Assembly: GCF_902809845.1 (NCBI RefSeq)
Contig: NZ_CADDWI010000007.1
Span: 124,001-188,000 of the forward strand
Origin: Chelativorans sp. Marseille-P2723
GTDB taxonomy: Bacteria > Pseudomonadota > Alphaproteobacteria > Rhizobiales > Rhizobiaceae
Direction: 5' to 3'
Length of the DNA stretch: 64,000 nt
The translations under genes were made by a program, and so were the position numbers. A model generated the notes under the pieces. The model was not told the DNA's origin, made no database searches, and was given only the letters and a program-made list of their open reading frames with translations. Positions 18,120 to 25,985 of the stretch are shown piece after piece; within the stretch, counting starts at the first letter, position 1; each line of letters opens with the position of its first letter.

Positions 18120-18590
18120 CTACACCGAAGATTCACTCTTGCATCCGGCGGGACGTCCACGCGTGGCCCATGCAGCAAGCCGGGCTTTGCAGTCGTTGGC
18201 CGCGTGTTGCCCGACCCCGATCGAACCCGTGTTGGTCTTGGCCCAGATCTCTTCGATGAAGATCAAGCGGCATGGATGAGGGGCCGGTACGTCTTGCACG
18301 AACCCACCCCTGTGGTGTCGAGAAGGTGCTGCTGCTCACTTGGCAGAGCGGTTTTCTTGAAGCTCGTCCCTTGACGTGTGAGATGTGCCCGAAGTTCCAG
18401 ACCGTCCGGTAGTCCACCTTCCCGCGTCCGGCAAGCTCGGCCTGAAGACCGTACAAGGTGACATGCTCGCCGCTGCCGAGCCGCTCCAGCAAGCCAGGTT
18501 GGATGCGGTGCAAGAAGCAACGGACGAGGCCGACCGACAGCCCGACGGGGAGCCGCGCTCCCCGCCGCTCGATAGATCATTATCCGTTTA
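18120..18590 (-). pseudogene. Degenerate IS630-family transposase
   Basis: On the minus strand, pieces of an IS630 transposase appear in alternating frames: LYGLQAELAGRGKVDYRTVW and GTSFKKTALPSEQ from the N-terminal DNA-binding part, then LIFIEEIWAKTNTGSIG, corresponding to the catalytic LVFIDETWAKTN motif with Asp changed to Glu, and RGQRL. It is truncated and frameshifted, hence inactive. It sits next to the IS110 remnant, in the gap between the atp operon and rnhB, and the debris fills most of 17.3-18.6 kb. The bases between 17950 and 18120 show nothing recognisable. Confidence 0.72.
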
Positions 18591-18648
18591 TCGATCTCGT
18601 GCAGATTCAGCTTCTGCGGCGGGATGAGGGCTTGCCGTGCCCGTCCGC

Positions 18649-19395
18649 TTATGGCTTGGGATGGCCTGCTGCGAGCGGATCTCGGCAGGAGGCAGGGACG
18701 GGAGTTTCCATAAGATCTACGATATCCATGCCGTCCGGCTCTGCCTGTGTCTTGAACGGAGCAAAGCTCATGCGGTGCAGGCGTTTGATGGGGCCGTGCT
18801 CGGAGATCGCGGTGCGGTGGCGTTCGGTTGCGTATCCCACATGGCTGTCGAAGCCATAAAGAGGCAGGAGGGACGCCGTGCGCGCCATCATACGATCGCG
18901 GGCGACCTTAGCGACGATGGAAGCGGCCGCAATCGATTGGGAGAGCCGGTCGCCCTTGATCACCGCGCGGCAAGGGCAGGGCAGCCCCGGAGGGATGTCC
19001 CGGCCATCTACCAACGCGTATGCCGGCCGTACGCACAAACCCTCAAGGGCGCGCCGCATGGCTTCCAGGCTTGCGATGAGGATGTTGGAGCGGTCGATGC
19101 TATCGGCCGACAGGGAGGCAACGGACACGGCAATCGAGGTCGCAAAAATTTCCTGGACGAGCGCTTCCCGGCCTTCGGCTGAAATGCGCTTGGAATCGTC
19201 AAGACCCTCGGGAATACGATTCACGTCGAGCACAACCGCGGCGGCAACTACTGGGCCGGCCAGCGGGCCGCGTCCCGCTTCATCGAGCCCGGCCACCGGC
19301 GCGAGGCCTTCCCGCATGATCCCGTTTTCCAACGAGAGATCCGGTCGCAGCGGCAATTCAAACAGAAGCGGAGAATCGGGACGCAATGGAGCCAT
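18649..19395 (-). CDS. rnhB: Ribonuclease HII
   Basis: Endonuclease removing ribonucleotides from DNA and RNA-DNA hybrids. 248 residues from the ATG at 19395; a frame to 19458 adds 21 unlike residues. The active-site segment [15 protein letters not shown] gives catalytic Asp38 and Glu39; DDSKRIS near 62, VDGRD near 124 and [12 protein letters not shown] near 148 are further RNase HII signatures. No clear ribosome binding site, so the start is uncertain. It is on the strand opposite the atp operon. Confidence 0.9.
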   Translation of the reverse strand: MAPLRPDSPLLFELPLRPDLSLENGIMREGLAPVAGLDEAGRGPLAGPVVAAAVVLDVNRIPEGLDDSKRISAEGREALVQEIFATSIAVSVASLSADSIDRSNILIASLEAMRRALEGLCVRPAYALVDGRDIPPGLPCPCRAVIKGDRLSQSIAAASIVAKVARDRMMARTASLLPLYGFDSHVGYATERHRTAISEHGPIKRLHRMSFAPFKTQAEPDGMDIVDLMETPVPASCRDPLAAGHPKP

Positions 19396-19546
19396 GAGGC
19401 GGTAATGCTTGCATCGCTCCCGGTTTTTCCGCAAGCCCTTCCAGAGCCCAGCACACATTAAAAGCTGCAGGATGCTGACGCCATGCTGGCAGCAGGTTCA
19501 TCCGGTCGCAAAAGGACGGAGCCCCTGCCGGAGGCCTGCAGGAAGC

Positions 19547-20698
19547 TCAAAGCAGAACGAGCTGTTCTTCCCTTGAGTTTGCCTTGAAGAGATCAGTCCG
19601 CAGTTTGCGGCGTTCGACATTGAGGCCAAGACGCCGCGCGGCTATCTCGAAGCGGCGCCCGATTTGCCAGGCATAGGGCCCGCTGCCCTTCATCCGCTTG
19701 CCCCATTCGGCATCGTAGTCCTTGCCGCCACGCATGGAGCGGATGAGCGATATCACGTGACGAAAGCGATCCGGATAGTGGCGCAGGAGCCAGTCCTTGA
19801 AAATCGGGCTTACCTCAAGCGGCAGGCGCAGGATGATGTATCCCGCCTCCCGCGCCCCCGCTGCATGTGCCGATTCCAGTATACGCTCGATCTCGCTGTC
19901 ATTCAGGCCGGGAATGACCGGCCCGATCATGACCGAAACCGGCACGCCCGCTGCATGGAGTGCCTTGAGCGCTTCCAGCCTGCGCGTCGGGGTCGCCGCT
20001 CGCGGTTCCATGGTGCGCGCAAGCTTTCGATCAAGGGTGGTGATGGAGAACGCGACCTTCGCAAGTCCTTTCTCCGCCATGCGCGAGAGGATGTCAATGT
20101 CGCGCACGATGAGGGCGGATTTGGTCACAATGCCTACTGGATGCGCATGCGCCTCCAGTACCTCCAGAATGTCGCGCATGATGCGCCATTTCTTCTCGAT
20201 CGGCTGGTAGGGATCGGTATTGGTGCCGATAGCAATGGTGCGAGGCTCATATCCCGGCCTGGAAAGCTCCCGCTCCAGAAGCCGCCCGGCATCCGGCTTT
20301 GCAAAAAGCTGCGATTCAAAGTCGAGGCCTGGCGACAGGCCCATATAGGCATGTGTCGGCCGCGCGAAGCAGTAGACGCAGCCATGTTCGCAGCCTCGAT
20401 ACGGATTGATCGAGCGGTCGAAGGAAATATCAGGCGATGAATTGCGCGTGATGATGTTGCGTGGCTTCTCCACCTGCACCACAGTCTTGAAGGATGGCAG
20501 TTCCTCCAGTGTCTCCCAGCCGTCATCGAAGACCTGGCGCGTCAACGGCTCATATCGCCCGCTGGGATTGACGCCGGCGCCCCGCCCCCGGCGCCGCTCC
20601 TCGGCGATGCGCAGGCCCGCCTCTTCGATGATGGCGTTCGCCAGCGCCGAGCCGCCGCCTATGAAGGCTGCATTGTCTGCACGCGCGATCTCTTTCAT
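19547..20698 (-). CDS. Radical SAM protein of the PA0069 (spore photoproduct lyase-like) family
   Basis: 383 residues. The radical SAM cluster motif is PYRGCEHGCVYCFARPTH (CxxxCxxC near residue 107), followed by a TIM-barrel with GTNTDPYQPIEKKW and VSVMIGPVIPGLNDSEI. The C-terminal part, with FRHVISLIRSMRGGKDYDAEWG, is typical of the PA0069 / Rv2578c group, which is related to SplB photoproduct lyase. Biochemical function is not established. A perfect LexA box 60 bp upstream of the ATG suggests a DNA-damage-linked role. It lies downstream of moaB on the same strand but probably has its own promoter in the 122-bp gap. Confidence 0.87.
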   Translation of the reverse strand: MKEIARADNAAFIGGGSALANAIIEEAGLRIAEERRRGRGAGVNPSGRYEPLTRQVFDDGWETLEELPSFKTVVQVEKPRNIITRNSSPDISFDRSINPYRGCEHGCVYCFARPTHAYMGLSPGLDFESQLFAKPDAGRLLERELSRPGYEPRTIAIGTNTDPYQPIEKKWRIMRDILEVLEAHAHPVGIVTKSALIVRDIDILSRMAEKGLAKVAFSITTLDRKLARTMEPRAATPTRRLEALKALHAAGVPVSVMIGPVIPGLNDSEIERILESAHAAGAREAGYIILRLPLEVSPIFKDWLLRHYPDRFRHVISLIRSMRGGKDYDAEWGKRMKGSGPYAWQIGRRFEIAARRLGLNVERRKLRTDLFKANSREEQLVLL

Positions 20699-20757
20699 GA
20701 CTCGCTCTCCGCCTACGCAGGGTGCTCAGAATGACTCCGTTCCTATCTCCGAAATAA

Positions 20758-20772
20758 GAACAAAGCAAGAAC
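20758..20772 (-). promoter_or_regulatory. LexA (SOS) box upstream of the radical SAM gene
   Basis: On the minus strand reads GTTC-N7-GTTC exactly, the LexA consensus of alphaproteobacteria (Rhizobium, Rhodobacter, Caulobacter). It is 60 bp from the radical SAM start codon, a normal promoter position. Confidence 0.68.
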
Positions 20773-20820
20773 ATTTGCGTAAAAGGCGTCTGAGCGAGGT
20801 ATCTGGAGATTGAAGAACGC

Positions 20821-21360
20821 TCAGGCGCGAGCGCCCCTTCGCAGATGCTCGCCCAGCCGAGGCATGATCTCAACGAAATTGCAGGGTCGGTGCCGATAGT
20901 CGAACTGGTCCTTCAAGATAAGGTCCCAGGCGTCGCGGCAGGCACCGGGAGACCCGGGTAGCGCGAAGACAAAGGTCTGGCCGATGAGCCCCGCGGTAGC
21001 ACGGGACTGTATCGTGGAAGTGCCAATCTTATCTTGGGATATCCTGTGGAAAACCTGTGAGAAACCGTCCATGCGTTTTGAGAAAAGAGGCTCCAGCGCC
21101 TCTGGTGTCATATCGCGCCCGGTAAAGCCGGTCCCTCCGGTGGTGATCACCGCGTCGACATCGCTGTCCGCGCACCATGCGAGCACAGTGTGACGGATGT
21201 GCTCTATATTGTCCGGTGCAATGGCCCTGCGGGCAAGTTCGTGACCTTCTCCCAAAATGCGTTCCGCAAGCGTGCGGCCGGACACATCATCTTCGAGCGT
21301 CCGGCTGTCCGAAATGGTAAGTACAGCGAAACGAACGGGGATGAAGAAACGTTCAGGCAT
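20821..21360 (-). CDS. moaB: Molybdenum cofactor biosynthesis protein MoaB
   Basis: 179 residues, MoaB/MogA family, which binds molybdopterin and catalyses or assists its adenylylation. Characteristic parts: FAVLTISDSRTLEDD, DAVITTGGTGFTGRDMTPEA split at the TTGGTG loop near residue 73, and FALPGSPGACRDAWDLI. It starts 1 nt after the ispE stop, so it is coupled to ispE. Confidence 0.93.
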   Translation of the reverse strand: MPERFFIPVRFAVLTISDSRTLEDDVSGRTLAERILGEGHELARRAIAPDNIEHIRHTVLAWCADSDVDAVITTGGTGFTGRDMTPEALEPLFSKRMDGFSQVFHRISQDKIGTSTIQSRATAGLIGQTFVFALPGSPGACRDAWDLILKDQFDYRHRPCNFVEIMPRLGEHLRRGARA

Positions 21361-21361
21361 G

Positions 21362-22240
21362 TCAGGCTTCCAGAGGCTCGGTAGAAGTCACCGTGGCGCG
21401 CACGAACCATCCGGGATTGCTGGCGGCTATTGCCGCCCCGGCCCGCTCGGCGGCCTCGACCGTATCGAAAAGCCCGAAGCAGGTCGCCCCGGAACCGGAC
21501 ATGCGCGCGATAAGCGCTCCGTTCGCACGAAGGAGCGAAAGCAGGTCGCCGATCTCAGGGGCAAGAGAAAGTGCGGCTGCTTCCAGATCGTTGCGCGTGG
21601 TGCGTAGAAAATGTGCGATATCCTGAAGGCTGCCGCCCGGCAGCATTGCGGGCAAGGGCGGGTTTTCACGCCGAGGAAGGGTGTCGAAAACCGCGGGGGT
21701 GAGCAAAGGCACGCCCGGATTGACGAGAAGAAGGGCAAGAGCAGGCAGGTCCACTGGCTCCAGCGCCTCCCCGATGCCGCGCGCCAGCAGTGGCCGCGGA
21801 GAGAGGCACATCGGCACATCCGCTCCAAGTGCAAGGCCCAGCCGGGCAAGTTCGTCTTTGCTGACATCAAGTTCCCAGAAGCATGACAGCAGGGCGAGAG
21901 CAGCGGCCGCATCGCTCGATCCGCCGCCGATTCCCGCTGCCACCGGCAGGTTCTTTTCAAGCTCCAGCGACACGGGCGCTGCCGCCTCGCCTCCGAAATG
22001 CTGGCGCAGAAGATCACGCGCACGGATGACCAGATTGTCCTTTTCTCCCTTTAGCTGGGTGGCAAAGGAGCCGCGGACCAGAAAGCTGTCTGCTTCGGCT
22101 TCCCGTACCCGCAGACGGTCGGCGTAGCGGGTGAAGACCACAAGACTTTCAAGCAGGTGATAGCCATCGGCTCGACGCCCGGTCACATGGAGGGCAAGGT
22201 TCACCTTTGCAGGCGCAGCGCGTTCCAGCCTGACGGGCAT
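21362..22240 (-). CDS. ispE: 4-diphosphocytidyl-2-C-methyl-D-erythritol kinase
   Basis: 292-residue GHMP kinase of the MEP isoprenoid pathway, phosphorylating CDP-methylerythritol. PAKVNLALHVTGRRADGYH near residue 10 is the substrate-binding start; PVAAGIGGGSSDAAAAL near 95 is the GHMP ATP-binding loop; ARMSGSGATCFGLF near 250 is the C-terminal glycine motif. ATG 22240 has GAGG 9 nt upstream and follows the small membrane protein gene by 11 nt; TTG 22255 is an alternative. Precedes moaB in the same operon. dxs, the first enzyme of this pathway, is elsewhere in the window. Confidence 0.94.
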   Translation of the reverse strand: MPVRLERAAPAKVNLALHVTGRRADGYHLLESLVVFTRYADRLRVREAEADSFLVRGSFATQLKGEKDNLVIRARDLLRQHFGGEAAAPVSLELEKNLPVAAGIGGGSSDAAAALALLSCFWELDVSKDELARLGLALGADVPMCLSPRPLLARGIGEALEPVDLPALALLLVNPGVPLLTPAVFDTLPRRENPPLPAMLPGGSLQDIAHFLRTTRNDLEAAALSLAPEIGDLLSLLRANGALIARMSGSGATCFGLFDTVEAAERAGAAIAASNPGWFVRATVTSTEPLEA

Positions 22241-22251
22241 CGGAGCCTGCC

Positions 22252-22437
22252 TCAATCTTTCGCCAGATGGTATTCGCCGGTTTCGGGGTCCTTTACCAGC
22301 GTTCCGGAACTGCCGGTTGCCGCCTCCCTGCGGACACGCTCCATCCGCCGGGTCACGCGTTCGGCCTCGCGTACGAAGGCGCGGTAACCCACATAAGCGA
22401 CGATCGCGACGAGTACGACGAGGATCATTTGCGGCAT
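22252..22437 (-). CDS. Small membrane protein, unknown function
   Basis: 61 residues: one N-terminal membrane helix (about 4-20, MILVVLVAIVAYVGYRAF), a strongly basic helix (about 22-38) and a C-terminal LVKDPETGEYHLAK end. Proteins of this size and pattern occur widely next to ispE in Rhizobiales, but I know no function. It is the first gene of the ispE-moaB group; GGAGC lies upstream of the ATG. Confidence 0.75.
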   Translation of the reverse strand: MPQMILVVLVAIVAYVGYRAFVREAERVTRRMERVRREAATGSSGTLVKDPETGEYHLAKD

Positions 22438-22601
22438 GGCCGGGCTCCTTCCTGGTGCTCAGGCGGTGTTCATCTTAGGTTGGATAGCGCGCGGCGCAAG
22501 GCAATGTCCGGCGCATCGCATCTCCGAATGCAACATCAGGTCCTCGGGAAAATGAGCATTCAAACAGGAGATAGGGTCGATCAAGAGGCTGCCCACGGCT
22601 C

Positions 22602-23462
22602 CTAAAGTCCAAACCGCCGCCATAGCGCCTTTTCCTCTAGCGCTTCCAGCAGGCCTGCGGCAGCAACGGCAGCAAGTTCGCTGCCGGGCTGGTGCGCCTC
22701 GAAAAGCCCAAGCCTGCGGGCAAAAAGGCTGCGCGAGGGCGCAATGAGCTTCAGTCGCGTCTTTGGACCAAAGCGGCTTTTCAGATAGGTTCGCATGTCG
22801 CCCAGCGCATCAACCAGCCCAAGATCCTTGCTACGCCTGCCCGTCCAGAAGAGGCCGGTAAATAGCTCCTTATCCTCAGCAAGACGGGAGCCTCGCCGCT
22901 CTTTCACAAGGGTGATGAAGTCGGTGTGTAGCTCCTCCTGAAGCGCTTTCAGCCGCGCCACGTCCTCTTTCTTCTCCGGCTGGAAGGGGTCAAGAATGGC
23001 CTTGTTGCTTCCGGAGGTGTAGAGCCTGCGCTCCACGCCGATCTTGCCGATCAACTCATGGAAGCCGAAACCTGCGGAAACGACGCCGATAGAGCCGACA
23101 ATGGAAGACGGGTCAGCTACGATCTCGTCTCCGGCAAGCGCGATCATATAGCCACCGGAAGCTGCCACATCCTCGACGAACACATAGACCGTCTTCTTCT
23201 TCTCTCCGGCCAGGTCGCGGATGCGCCGATAGATAAGGCGCGATTGCACGGGCGATCCGCCGGGTGAATTGATCGAGATCGCCACTGCCGGCGCCTTCAT
23301 GGAAAAGGCACGTTCCAGAAGCCCAGCCGTTGTTGCGAGGGACAGGTGCTGTCGCATCGGGCTTCCTCCTGCGAAGATGGCGCCTTGCATGCGCACAACG
23401 GGAATGGTGATGCCATCAGATCGGAGGAAGGAAGGCAGATATCGTGCCAGCAACTGGTTCAC
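22602..23462 (-). CDS. S49 family serine peptidase (SppA-like)
   Basis: 286 residues, short SppA-type signal peptide peptidase with a single protease domain. The nucleophile Ser lies in VEDVAASGGYMIA (near residue 107) and the catalytic Lys in TSGSNKAILDPFQ (near 154). SINSPGGSPVQS near 66 forms the substrate-binding strand. No N-terminal membrane helix is seen, unlike E. coli SppA. It begins 30 nt after the methyltransferase gene and is likely cotranscribed with it. Confidence 0.9.
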   Translation of the reverse strand: MNQLLARYLPSFLRSDGITIPVVRMQGAIFAGGSPMRQHLSLATTAGLLERAFSMKAPAVAISINSPGGSPVQSRLIYRRIRDLAGEKKKTVYVFVEDVAASGGYMIALAGDEIVADPSSIVGSIGVVSAGFGFHELIGKIGVERRLYTSGSNKAILDPFQPEKKEDVARLKALQEELHTDFITLVKERRGSRLAEDKELFTGLFWTGRRSKDLGLVDALGDMRTYLKSRFGPKTRLKLIAPSRSLFARRLGLFEAHQPGSELAAVAAAGLLEALEEKALWRRFGL

Positions 23463-23492
23463 GTGGGAAATCTCCGGTGTTTCGAACAGTTC

Positions 23493-24317
23493 TCATGTAG
23501 GCCTTCGCCTTGCCGGCGCAATGGTTTTGCCCTGTGCGGCGGAAAAGAGCGCGCTTCGCCCGTTGATGGCGTCATCCGCCTCCTGCGTGAAGGCGTGCCC
23601 ATCGCTTCCGTGTAAGATCAGCGGATGAAGAAGCCGTAGCCCACCGCGCGCCCCTTTTGTCGCTTTCAGGAGAATTCGGATAGCATCCGCGCCGGGGCGC
23701 GGATGTACCGGCAGAACCGCCGGGCTGCCAAAACGACCTGAGAGAGCCTGCAGAATCTCGCCTAAAGAAGCGGGGCGGGCGATTACGGCTAACTCCGCTC
23801 GTGGGCGGGCGATGGCGGAGGCAGTCCGCAGCCATCGCTCGAAAAGGTTGCCCTCCATCACGTGTGCCTGACGCCGCAGCGCATCGGGCGTTGCGCGATC
23901 CTCCGGGGCGTTGAAAGGCGGATTCATGATTACGAAGTCGAAAGCGTTATCGGCAAGCCCGGCTTCCACCCGGGCGCGGCCGCAAAGTTCCACATCGGCC
24001 TGCAATAGCCGTAAGCGCGGCGCGATTGCTGCATTGGGTTTAAGCGCGATGCTTCGGCGCGCGCAGTCCACCATCTCGGCAGAACGCTCAACCAGTATCA
24101 CCTGCGCCTTAGGGCAGCGTGCTGCAACCGCGAAACCTGCTGCGCCTCCGCCCGCCCCAAGGTCGGCGAGGCGGCCGTCGAACCCGCCCGGGACTGTTGC
24201 GGCAAGCAGCATGGCGTCAAGCCCTGCGCGATGGCCGCGGCCTGCCGGCTGAACGAGGTGAAAGCGCCCCCGGTGGAAGGAATCCGTGGTGAAGGAAGGA
24301 CCGTTTTCATGCGGCAT
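23493..24317 (-). CDS. TrmN6-like SAM-dependent methyltransferase
   Basis: 274 residues. Class I methyltransferase: motif I is LADLGAGGGAAGFAVA (near 50), and the NPPF catalytic motif appears as DFVIMNPPFNAPEDR near 132, typical of N6-adenine methyltransferases of the TrmN6/YfiC type acting on tRNA-Val A37. The start FHRGRFHLVQPAGRGHRAGLDA matches the family. Target by homology only. Lies between the DUF2007 gene and the S49 peptidase. Confidence 0.87.
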   Translation of the reverse strand: MPHENGPSFTTDSFHRGRFHLVQPAGRGHRAGLDAMLLAATVPGGFDGRLADLGAGGGAAGFAVAARCPKAQVILVERSAEMVDCARRSIALKPNAAIAPRLRLLQADVELCGRARVEAGLADNAFDFVIMNPPFNAPEDRATPDALRRQAHVMEGNLFERWLRTASAIARPRAELAVIARPASLGEILQALSGRFGSPAVLPVHPRPGADAIRILLKATKGARGGLRLLHPLILHGSDGHAFTQEADDAINGRSALFSAAQGKTIAPARRRPT

Positions 24318-24379
24318 GGACGGCTCCGCGCCTTTGGCCAGACTTGCTGGAGAAGAGAAAATTAGGATTGGAAGCTGCT

Positions 24380-24604
24380 TCAGCCGGCACTTCCTGCATC
24401 CGTCACCCCGGCATCCGCCAGCAGTTTGTGAGCCTCCGCCGCTTCTTCCTCAGCCACTAATATGCGGCGCGGCAATACCCCGAGAGAACCTTCCATGATG
24501 CTCATGTTCTGGTCGGCCACCATATAGCCGATGCCTGCGTCGCGCAGAAGACTTTCCACGAATGAGATAATGACGGCATCATTGGTTCGGATAAGCTCTA
24601 CCAT
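24380..24604 (-). CDS. DUF2007 domain protein
   Basis: 74 residues covering the whole DUF2007 domain: MVELIRTNDAVIISFVESLL, then the ILVAEEEAAEAHKLLADAG end. Such proteins resemble signal-transducing PII-like small domains, but the function is unknown. First gene of the minus-strand run with the methyltransferase and S49 peptidase; divergent from the polyprenyl synthase. Confidence 0.82.
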   Translation of the reverse strand: MVELIRTNDAVIISFVESLLRDAGIGYMVADQNMSIMEGSLGVLPRRILVAEEEAAEAHKLLADAGVTDAGSAG

Positions 24605-24731
24605 ATTACGAAGTTGGCAGGTCGGCGCCTTCTTGTAAATGCAGCGCGGTTGTCATACCGAGTTACGCGCTAATTCGCCACTTGCCGTGACGCCGCCTCA
24701 AACCATACATTCGCGCGCGGCAAAGCTGTAG

Positions 24732-25769
24732 ATGGACTGGAAGGAAGAGCTCGTGGGCGTTGTTGTGAACCTGGAGGAGGGCAAGCGCGGCGCAGGCTCG
24801 ATCAAACGGCTGATCGAGCTTACGGCGGACGATATGGCCAGGGTCAACGAGCTTATCCTGTCAAAGGCGGGATCGGACGTTGAACTCATTCCGGAGCTTG
24901 CCTGGCACCTGATCTCTTCCGGCGGCAAAAGGCTGCGGCCGATGCTCACGCTGGCAGCTGCACAGATGTTCGGATATTCGGGCGAGGGGCATGTAAAACT
25001 CGCCACCAGCGTCGAGTTCATGCACACAGCCACGTTGCTCCACGACGACGTCGTGGACGAGAGCGACTTGCGGCGCGGCCGGAAGACGGCGCGCATGATC
25101 TGGGGCAACCAAGCCAGCGTCCTGGTGGGTGACTTCCTGCTGGGGCAGGCTTTCCGCATGATGGTGGATGTGGGCTCTCTGGAGGCGCTCGACGTGCTCT
25201 CCACCGCAGCCGCCATCATTGCAGAAGGCGAGGTGATGCAGCTTGACGTTTCCAAGAATCTGGAGACGACGGAAGACGAATACCTTTCTGTTATCAAGGC
25301 CAAGACCGCAGCTCTCTTTTCGGCAGCGGCGGAAGTGGGGCCGATCGTTGCCGGGGCGTCGCGAAATGACAGGGCGGCACTTCGCTCGTTCGGGATGAAT
25401 CTCGGACTCGCCTTCCAACTCGTGGATGATGCGCTGGATTATGGCGGCAGCACCACGGACCTCGGCAAGAATGTCGGCGACGATTTTCGCGAGGGCAAGG
25501 TTACCCTACCGGTGATCCTTAGCTACCGGCGCGGATCGGAGGAGGAGCGCCAGTTCTGGAAAAAGGCGATTGAGGAGAATGAAACCGATCAGGCAGCCCT
25601 GGACAAGGCTGTCAGGCTCATGAACAAGCATGGCGCGATCGGCGACACGATCAGCCGCGCGCGCCATTTCGGGGAGATTGCGCGCGACGCTCTGGCCCCG
25701 CTCAAGAACGAACCGCAGAAAGTTGCTCTCATCGACGTGATAGATTTCTGCATCAGCAGGGTCGCGTGA
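24732..25769 (+). CDS. Polyprenyl (octaprenyl/decaprenyl) diphosphate synthase
   Basis: 345-residue trans-prenyltransferase that builds the ubiquinone side chain. The first Asp-rich motif is HDDVVDESDLRRG near residue 103, the second VDDALDYGG near residue 232, and GGKRLRP lies near 58. Product length cannot be read with certainty; decaprenyl is expected for Rhizobiales (Q-10). UbiA, which uses this product, is at 35.3 kb. Confidence 0.93.
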   Translation: MDWKEELVGVVVNLEEGKRGAGSIKRLIELTADDMARVNELILSKAGSDVELIPELAWHLISSGGKRLRPMLTLAAAQMFGYSGEGHVKLATSVEFMHTATLLHDDVVDESDLRRGRKTARMIWGNQASVLVGDFLLGQAFRMMVDVGSLEALDVLSTAAAIIAEGEVMQLDVSKNLETTEDEYLSVIKAKTAALFSAAAEVGPIVAGASRNDRAALRSFGMNLGLAFQLVDDALDYGGSTTDLGKNVGDDFREGKVTLPVILSYRRGSEEERQFWKKAIEENETDQAALDKAVRLMNKHGAIGDTISRARHFGEIARDALAPLKNEPQKVALIDVIDFCISRVA

Positions 25770-25985
25770 TATGGTTGTTCAAATTGCAATGACTGGCCGT
25801 GCCAAGAGCGGACCCCGGATGCAGGCCTAGCGTTGCAGGAAGAAGATGCGAAAGCTTGCGGGAAAGGGTGGCTGATGCTCGCCCGCCAAGCTTATCGCAA
25901 AATGGCCATGCTCTGCGACTAGCGAATGTTCGAACGCGAGTCGCCTTTCCCCTCAGATGGCGGCCAAGCGCACGAAAGGGACACT

